From the NCBI GenBank assembly GCA_900541895.1, contig UWSI01000008.1, positions 1-63,818 of the forward strand: a DNA stretch of 63,818 bases. The letters run 5' to 3'. The stretch is from an uncultured Actinomyces sp. (GTDB lineage: Bacteria; Actinomycetota; Actinomycetes; Actinomycetales; Actinomycetaceae). Positions 58,583 through 63,818 of the stretch are shown one piece after another. The position numbers and the translations under genes were made by a program. The notes beneath the pieces were generated by a model. The model ran no database searches and was not told where the DNA came from. It worked only from the letters and a program-made list of their open reading frames with translations. The stretch's first letter is position 1. Each line of letters starts with the position of its first letter.

Positions 58583-59721
58583 GTCCCGTGCCATCACACG
58601 TGAGTACGACCCGCGGTCCCGTCCTGATTATCGGCACGGGTCTTTTGGGCACTTCTCTTGCGCTTGCGCTTCGTAGTGGGGGAGTCGAAGTTTTTCTTCG
58701 TGATTCCTCACCAACGGCTGGACGCTTAGCACAGGATTTGGGTGCCGGTACTCTGATTGGTCCAGAGGATCACTGCTCGCCGTCGTTGGTGATCGTGTCT
58801 ACCCCTCCTGACGTTGCTGATGTCTGTGTTGTGGATGCGTTGATTCGATATCCCGAGGCCGTCGTCAGCGACGTTGCTTCCGTAAAGTTGGCTGTCCTTG
58901 AGGGAGTTGTCGAGGAAGCAGAGCGCCGCGGCCTTGATATCACAAGCCGCTACGTAGGTTCTCATCCGATGGCGGGTCGCGAGCGTAGTGGTGCAGGTGC
59001 TGCAGATGCAGATCTTTTCTACGGCAGGCCATGGGTCATTGTTCCTAGCCCGACTTCATCTCCTGATGCAGTGATGCGGATTCGTTCACTTGCGGGGGAT
59101 GTGGGGGCCTTTCCCATTGAGATGGATGCTTCGACGCACGATCAGTCCGTTGCGTTAATTTCTCACGTACCCCAATTGGTTTCGTCAATGCTTGCTGCTC
59201 GGCTTGCTGATGCCCCTGTTTCGGCGCTTTCGCTTTCTGGACAGGGTCTTCGGGATACAACTCGAATTGCCGCCTCCGATCCTCGTTTGTGGACTGCAAT
59301 TTTAGCGGGCAATGCTGGCCCCGTTGTCAAGGTCTTGAAGGACATTCGCGAAGACCTTGATGATCTGATTTCGCATTTGGATGCCGCCGCACACGAAGGC
59401 CCACTTGAAGGCGGAAGCGTTGGAGCTGTCTATCGAGTGATGGATCAGGGCAATAGGGGAGTCGCGCGAATTCCGGGTAAACACGGTGGGGCACCGACCC
59501 GTTACGTCGTTCTCGATGTGTTTGTTCCTGATACTGCTGGCTCTCTCGGTCGACTTTTCGCTGATCTCGGTGAGATCGGTGTGAATATCGAAGATTTCGC
59601 CCTAGAACACTCTGCCGGCGCTCCAATGGGTGTCGCCCGCCTCAGTCTCGATCCATCGATCGTTGCTTCGACCATTTGCCAGCTGCAGGAACGCGGGTGG
59701 AATACCGGAAGTGGAGATTAA
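58579..59721 (+). CDS. tyrA: Prephenate dehydrogenase with C-terminal ACT domain
   Basis: A 380-residue enzyme of tyrosine synthesis. It has a Rossmann domain at the N-terminus (VLIIGTGLLGTSLALALRSGG), the prephenate-binding motif YVGSHPMAGRERSG, the helical domain (SLSGQGLRDTTRIAASDPRLWTAIL) and an ACT domain over roughly the last 75 residues (DVFVPDTAGSLGRLFADLGEIGVNIEDFAL), suggesting feedback control by tyrosine. The GTG start overlaps the rluB stop by 4 bases. No pheA or aromatic aminotransferase gene is in the window. It ends 2 bases before cmk. Confidence 0.95.
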   Translation: MSPVPSHVSTTRGPVLIIGTGLLGTSLALALRSGGVEVFLRDSSPTAGRLAQDLGAGTLIGPEDHCSPSLVIVSTPPDVADVCVVDALIRYPEAVVSDVASVKLAVLEGVVEEAERRGLDITSRYVGSHPMAGRERSGAGAADADLFYGRPWVIVPSPTSSPDAVMRIRSLAGDVGAFPIEMDASTHDQSVALISHVPQLVSSMLAARLADAPVSALSLSGQGLRDTTRIAASDPRLWTAILAGNAGPVVKVLKDIREDLDDLISHLDAAAHEGPLEGGSVGAVYRVMDQGNRGVARIPGKHGGAPTRYVVLDVFVPDTAGSLGRLFADLGEIGVNIEDFALEHSAGAPMGVARLSLDPSIVASTICQLQERGWNTGSGD

Positions 59722-59723
59722 TT

Positions 59724-60437
59724 ATGTTAGATGATCTTTCCCCTCACGGCCTGACGATTGCAATTGACGGACCTGCAGGTTCTGGCAAATCAACGATTGC
59801 TAAATTACTTGCTCGTCGCCTGGGCATTGGTTACCTCGATACCGGGGCGATGTATCGATCATTGACTCTTATTGCCTTAGAGTCAGGTGTTGATTTAGAC
59901 AATCACGACGCTGTTGCTGCCTTGCTTCCTTCTCTTGATCTTCACGCGGATTCGAATCCTGATGATCCTCATTTCTTTGTTGGAAACCGGGAGGTTACTT
60001 CGTTAATCCGAACCTCCACCGTTTCCGAGGCCGTCGCAAAGATTTCGACGAACCTTTTAGTTCGCGCTTGGATGGTCGAGCATCAGCGTCAACGCATGGC
60101 CGAAGCTAGTGCTAACGGAAGTGGAATGGTGGCGGAAGGACGCGATATCACCACCGTTGTATACCCTGAGGCCGATTTGAGAGTCTTGCTTGTTGCTTCA
60201 CCGCTTGCGCGTATGAAGAGGAGGGCTAAGGAGTTATTTGGTGATGACAGCCCTGAAAGCCTAGAAAAGGTTCGTTCTCAGATTGTTGATCGTGATGCCG
60301 CTGATTCAACCGTCAGCGAATTTACGAACCCTGGCCCTGGAATTGAACTGGTTGATACCTCGGATCTTGATATTGACGGGGTCTTGGAGGCGGTTATTTC
60401 GCTTCTCCCCGCAGGCATGAGTGGGAAGCACAACTGA
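59724..60437 (+). CDS. cmk: Cytidylate kinase
   Basis: A 237-residue NMP kinase that phosphorylates CMP and dCMP. The P-loop is AIDGPAGSGKSTIAKLLARRLG at about residues 14-30, then YLDTGAMYRSLTL, the NMP-binding insert, and MVAEGRDITTVVYPEADLRVLLVAS. The frame is open 16 codons upstream inside tyrA, but the ATG at 59724 gives the family N-terminus. In most actinobacteria der (engA) follows cmk; here a tRNA-Pro gene and an amidase gene follow instead. Confidence 0.95.
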   Translation: MLDDLSPHGLTIAIDGPAGSGKSTIAKLLARRLGIGYLDTGAMYRSLTLIALESGVDLDNHDAVAALLPSLDLHADSNPDDPHFFVGNREVTSLIRTSTVSEAVAKISTNLLVRAWMVEHQRQRMAEASANGSGMVAEGRDITTVVYPEADLRVLLVASPLARMKRRAKELFGDDSPESLEKVRSQIVDRDAADSTVSEFTNPGPGIELVDTSDLDIDGVLEAVISLLPAGMSGKHN

Positions 60438-60523
60438 ATGTGACGGGGGTCGCCGTACTCAATTGGAATTTTCGGTAGGACTTAGGCTAGACTATCCGAG
60501 TCGCCAAAATTTAGGTGATCGAA

Positions 60524-60597
<74 letters not shown>

Positions 60598-60602
60598 CAG
60601 GT

Positions 60603-60640
60603 AATCAGGATCGGTTTTCCGATCCTGATTTTTTTATTTT
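60603..60640 (+). terminator. Intrinsic terminator after tRNA-Pro
   Basis: A 12-bp stem (AATCAGGATCGG / CCGATCCTGATT, TTTT loop) followed by TTTTTATTTT. Confidence 0.95.
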
Positions 60641-60653
60641 CAGGCTCCTTTTC

Positions 60654-60669
60654 GCGTAAAGTTTTACGC
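60654..60669. promoter_or_regulatory. Palindromic site upstream of the amidase gene
   Basis: GCGTAAA-GT-TTTACGC, a perfect 7-bp palindrome with a 2-nt centre, typical of a dimeric regulator operator. The regulator is unknown. Confidence 0.35.
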
Positions 60670-60800
60670 CCAATTGACGGCTCTAGCTTCCACTCTGATC
60701 TCAGACAAAACGGCTGCGCAATTCCTACGAACTGTGAGATGTTCGCACATATTCAACGAAAATCACTGAAGAAATGCTGTGAATGAGTGCACTTTATGAT

Positions 60801-60841
60801 GTTACCAATGTGGCGAATATGTATAGTGTTACAAAAGTGAC
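60801..60841 (+). promoter_or_regulatory. Paired direct-repeat boxes (MtrA-like) and promoter of the amidase gene
   Basis: Two elements of the form GTNNC-N4-GTNNC at 60801-60814 (GTTACCAATGTGGC) and 60828-60841 (GTTACAAAAGTGAC), 27 nt apart start to start. A TATAGT -10-like box lies between them at 60822-60827. The direct-repeat form resembles sites of the MtrA response regulator, which controls cell-wall hydrolases in actinobacteria. Confidence 0.45.
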
Positions 60842-60869
60842 TAACCATCATCACTGACGGAGTTTATTT

Positions 60870-63659
60870 ATGCGAGTAGTTTCCCTGACTGCAAGTGCTG
60901 CATTCTTAAGCCTTGTGTTCCCACAAGGCACAGCCTTGGCAAATGCGCCTACTGGTGATCACCAGATCGCTCTCACAGGGACGACAACAAGTAGCGAACG
61001 GCCCGTACAAAAGATCACTCTCACGCGTTCGCAAGGTGAACCTACCCGCATTGCCCAGGCAGGCCTCGAGAATGTCGGAATTGGAAACGGACATTCTTTA
61101 AAACGTTTCTCACGCACCACACTGCAGTCCCAGGGCACATCTTCTTTTGATCCTAGTGATAATGCAGCAATCTTGACCGAGCCCATCTCTGTCGATCCTT
61201 TCATGGTCACTGGTCTGTCCTGGAGTGGGCAATCCGAGCTTTCTGCCAATACCCAAATGTTTATTCGGGTTCGTGAGAATGGCAGGTGGAGCCAGTGGTA
61301 CCTGACTGATAATGATGGAGGAGCTGGAAAAGATCACGCCGATGGCACCCAAGCGCGCGGTGGTACCGATCCTTTCATTACCGCAGGAGCTGACGCGATC
61401 CAAATTCGCGTAACTGGGAATGAAAATGAGCTTCCAGCTGATCTCGAAGTCGCAATGATTCCCGATAACCCGCAGGGCGAAACAACACTGGCAGAAGACG
61501 ATGTTGTGACAACGGCTGCAGAAGGCACAGATATTAATCCAGAGTCCGTGCAGGCCGAAGAGAGTTATTTAACTTCGCTTATTCAGTCCAAGCAGGACGC
61601 TGAGGCTGACAGCAAGAGCGAAGAGCCAGCAGCTGAATCGCCATCCCCTGCATCAAGCGGGGACACTTACGAGGAACCAACAGAGTCTGTTTATCCGGGA
61701 GTCGGTAGCGGAAGCGCAATCGGACGCAGCGGTGCTCAGCTCAGTCACGCTTTCCCCACGACTGTTCAGCCCAACGGGCTACCCGTTGCTGTAACGAGCA
61801 GGAGCGGTTGGGGAGCGAATGAATCCTACCTTGACTGGGATCCGGAGTACTTCGCAGCGAGCCATGTTGTTGTTCACCACACTGCCGGGACAAATAACTA
61901 CTCCATGGATCAATCTGCATCCATTGTCCGGGGGATCTACCACTACCATGCAGTGACTCTTGATTGGGGAGATATCGGTTATAACTTCCTCGTCGATAAA
62001 TGGGGACGTGCGTTTGAAGGCCGAAAAGGGACACTTTCTTCGCCGGCTGGCAAGATGGTTGCTGGCGCCCACGATCAAGGCTTTAACTCCGGCACGATGG
62101 GGATCTCGATGATGGGAACCTATCAATCCGAAGCTCCCTCGCAGGCAACCTTGAACACCGTGGGCGCTCTTGCAGGATGGCAGTTAAGGCGTGCAGGAGT
62201 GTCGAATATGTCCGAGTCTGCAGGCTTTAGGCCCAGGGGATCGAACCCAAGGTATCGAGCAGGTACTTACATCGATCTTGCCCGTATTTCCGGCCATCGA
62301 GACACTTATCCGACGAGTTGCCCAGGAGATGCCGGATACTCGAAGCTTCCGACAATTCGTCAGATTGCACAAAATGGGGCACAGGCTCCCCGGATTGACG
62401 CGAGCTCAACGAACGATCAATCGGCTTCCTACACTGTAAAAGGCGCGATTTGGGGTCTGTGGAATGGCAATAAGTCACTCATGGGTAATCCCAAGTCGGA
62501 TGAGGAAGCAAGTGCTCCCGGAGTCTACCAGCTGTTTGACCAAGGAACTGCTTACTGGACCGAAAAGACTGGCGCCCATTTTGTGTCCGGGTCAATCTTC
62601 CGCGCATACGGTGATAACCGTTACGAACGTGGGTTCTTAGGATTTCCAACGAGTGATGAGTATCCTGCAGGCTCTGGACGCGCGCAAGAATTCCAAGGTG
62701 GAACAGTTACATGGACTCAAAATGCTGGTAGCCATACGCTTCGCTATGGCACTGGTATTGCTAACGCTTTTATTGAATTAGGTGGCGCGAAGGCTTTGGG
62801 TACTGCTACATCCGATGAGACTCGTTCTGGTAGCGGTGTTTTCCAAGTGTTCGAAAAGGGGACCGCTTATTGGACAGCGGAAGGTGGTACCCACTTTGTA
62901 AGCGGAGAAATCTTCAAAGCATACGGACAAGCAGGGTATGAACGCGGCTCACTAGGCTATCCGTTAAGCAGCGAATACTCCACGAATTCGGGGCGCATTC
63001 AGGAATTCCAAGGTGGTGTTATTACCTCCTCATCTTCCGGCACCTACACCCTGCGTTATGGCACTGGTATTGCAAATGCATTCCGCGAAATTGGCGGGGT
63101 AAAAGTTGTCGGTTTACCGCGCACCTCCGAGACCCGTTCCGGTAAGGGCGTCTACCAAGTATTCGATAATGGAACGGCATACTGGACGCCTCAAGGCGGT
63201 ACTCATTTCGTACGGGCGGGGATCTTCAACGCCTATGGGAGCAAAGGATACGAACGCGGTTTCCTAGGTTTCCCCGTTAGTGATGAGTACTCGGCAGGCT
63301 CCGGTCGCGCGCAGGAGTTTGAAGGCGGCGTCATCACATGGAGCGCGAGTGGGGGAACCTATGTCTTGCGCTACGGAACTGGTATTGCAAACGCATATCG
63401 AGATCTTGGCGGTGCACGCTTCTTGGGCGTTGCGACTACAGCTGAGACGCCTTCAGGTAAGGGAGTCTTCCAAGTTTTCGACAAGGGCACTGCCTACTGG
63501 AGCGCAACAAGCGGCTCGCACTTTGTGCGTGGACAGATCTTTACAACGTACGGCCAAGCTGGATACGAACGCGGAAGCTATGGGTATCCCACCAGTGATG
63601 AATTCTGGTCCGCAGGCACTCGAGTTCAGTACTTTGAGGGCGGTAAAATCGCCTCATAA
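60870..63659 (+). CDS. Secreted N-acetylmuramoyl-L-alanine amidase (PGRP) with LGFP repeats
   Basis: A 929-residue exported cell-wall protein. A signal peptide covers about residues 1-25 (cut near TALANAP). An N-terminal domain of unclear type follows (to about 210), then an acidic Ser/Pro/Glu linker. The amidase_2/PGRP domain spans about 300-490 with zinc-type ligands in VVHHTAG and SGHRDTYPTSCPGD. The remaining ~425 residues are LGFP-type repeats in alternating A/B form (YGTGIANAFxELGG ... GTAYWTxxGGTHFV, then GYERGxLGFPxSDEY ... GGxITW), about four pairs with a ~105-residue unit. LGFP repeats are thought to hold proteins to the actinobacterial wall, which fits the lack of a sortase motif. 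A CGGAG ribosome binding site precedes the ATG. Confidence 0.92.
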   Translation: MRVVSLTASAAFLSLVFPQGTALANAPTGDHQIALTGTTTSSERPVQKITLTRSQGEPTRIAQAGLENVGIGNGHSLKRFSRTTLQSQGTSSFDPSDNAAILTEPISVDPFMVTGLSWSGQSELSANTQMFIRVRENGRWSQWYLTDNDGGAGKDHADGTQARGGTDPFITAGADAIQIRVTGNENELPADLEVAMIPDNPQGETTLAEDDVVTTAAEGTDINPESVQAEESYLTSLIQSKQDAEADSKSEEPAAESPSPASSGDTYEEPTESVYPGVGSGSAIGRSGAQLSHAFPTTVQPNGLPVAVTSRSGWGANESYLDWDPEYFAASHVVVHHTAGTNNYSMDQSASIVRGIYHYHAVTLDWGDIGYNFLVDKWGRAFEGRKGTLSSPAGKMVAGAHDQGFNSGTMGISMMGTYQSEAPSQATLNTVGALAGWQLRRAGVSNMSESAGFRPRGSNPRYRAGTYIDLARISGHRDTYPTSCPGDAGYSKLPTIRQIAQNGAQAPRIDASSTNDQSASYTVKGAIWGLWNGNKSLMGNPKSDEEASAPGVYQLFDQGTAYWTEKTGAHFVSGSIFRAYGDNRYERGFLGFPTSDEYPAGSGRAQEFQGGTVTWTQNAGSHTLRYGTGIANAFIELGGAKALGTATSDETRSGSGVFQVFEKGTAYWTAEGGTHFVSGEIFKAYGQAGYERGSLGYPLSSEYSTNSGRIQEFQGGVITSSSSGTYTLRYGTGIANAFREIGGVKVVGLPRTSETRSGKGVYQVFDNGTAYWTPQGGTHFVRAGIFNAYGSKGYERGFLGFPVSDEYSAGSGRAQEFEGGVITWSASGGTYVLRYGTGIANAYRDLGGARFLGVATTAETPSGKGVFQVFDKGTAYWSATSGSHFVRGQIFTTYGQAGYERGSYGYPTSDEFWSAGTRVQYFEGGKIAS
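62742..63580 (+). repeat. Tandem LGFP-coding repeats
   Basis: Units beginning at 62742, 63054 and 63369 (the codons for RYGTGIANA) give periods of 312 and 315 bases. They are clearly related at the DNA level too, for example ACTGGTATTGC in each. The array lies inside the amidase gene. Confidence 0.85.
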
Positions 63660-63716
63660 CAAAGCCCTGACAGCGTCGATGAGGCAGTAGTGGCCTACAC
63701 GCAAGAAGGGACGTAT

Positions 63717-63770
63717 ATGAGCACAATCTTCAGCTATAAAATCGAGCTTTCCAAAGAAACAGATGATTGA
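63717..63770 (+). CDS. Possible 17-residue peptide gene
   Basis: ATG at 63717 with GAAGGG correctly spaced opens an 18-codon frame ending TGA (MSTIFSYKIELSKETDD). The good ribosome binding site is the only support; it may be a leader peptide, the remnant of a larger gene, or chance. Confidence 0.22.
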   Translation: MSTIFSYKIELSKETDD

Positions 63771-63791
63771 GCTCGCTTGAATGTGTGTAGG

Positions 63792-63818
63792 TAAAACTAG
63801 TGGTGTGGCCTCCCCGGC
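63792..63818 (+). promoter_or_regulatory. Possible leaderless start of a gene running off the window
   Basis: TAAAACT at 63792-63798 is followed by 6 nt and a GTG at 63805, closely resembling the uvrA start region. Only the first codons lie inside the window, so neither the gene nor its frame can be confirmed. Confidence 0.25.

Noticed and set aside
62742..63580. Repeat array considered as CRISPR or mobile repeat
   Set aside because: The repeats are in frame, about 105 codons long and encode LGFP units inside one protein.

Overview
The window is a contiguous piece of an actinobacterial chromosome of moderate GC content (mid-50s percent by eye, not computed). It most resembles a host-associated member of the Actinomycetaceae (Actinomyces/Schaalia and relatives). 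The evidence is gene order and gene content: rarA-rpsD-alaS-ruvX-mltG-aroE-prepilin peptidase; pyk/pdtaR/polA/rpsA/coaE/uvrB/uvrA; uvrC-rapZ-yvcK-whiA-gapA-pgk-tpiA-secG; and xerD-parA-scpA-scpB-rluB-tyrA-cmk are all classic actinobacterial neighbourhoods. ANTAR (PdtaR), WhiA, LGFP repeats and a sortase-anchored GH16 enzyme agree. Species cannot be fixed from sequence reading alone.

Layout. 1-12.5 kb: tRNA modification (Sua5), an L,D-transpeptidase, RarA, S4, AlaS, then a tightly overlapping ruvX-mltG-aroE run, a prepilin peptidase, an orphan trpC and lgt. 12.5-26.5 kb: pyruvate kinase, an OatA-like membrane acyltransferase with an SGNH domain, a 71-residue unknown gene, a short-armed tRNA-Leu(CAA), PdtaR, a hotdog thioesterase divergent from polA, rpsA, brnQ, coaE and a secreted GH16 glucanase ending in an LAQTG sortase signal. 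26.5-37 kb: uvrB, a Pcs-like lipid synthase, an unknown membrane protein, a manganese-type riboswitch driving terC plus a P-type ATPase, and uvrA with a LexA-type box. 37-46 kb: two tandem long-chain acyl-CoA ligases, a frameshifted glutamine synthetase gene, uvrC, rapZ and yvcK. 46-54.5 kb: whiA, lower glycolysis (gapA-pgk-tpiA), secG, a YdcF protein and transketolase. 54.5-63.8 kb: xerD, parA, the scpA/scpB condensin genes, rluB, tyrA, cmk, tRNA-Pro(GGG) and a large secreted amidase with LGFP repeats.

The content is mostly housekeeping: DNA repair and chromosome handling (rarA, ruvX, polA, uvrA/B/C, xerD, parA, scpA/B), cell-envelope building (ldt, mltG, lgt, acyltransferase, amidase, GH16) and central carbon metabolism. 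No insertion sequence, prophage, CRISPR array or rRNA was seen.

The most interesting signals are regulatory. A yybP-ykoY-type (Mn2+) riboswitch leads a terC/P-type-ATPase operon whose two genes overlap by 4 bp. At least eleven genes, including all three of uvrA, uvrB and uvrC, have a TANNNT -10 box 6-8 nt before the start codon, as expected for leaderless mRNAs, and only uvrA has a recognisable SOS box. Other points are a one-base frameshift in glnA, an orphan trpC with trpB and trpA missing, a class-I-shaped tRNA with a Leu anticodon, and a 71-residue unknown gene behind a structured leader.
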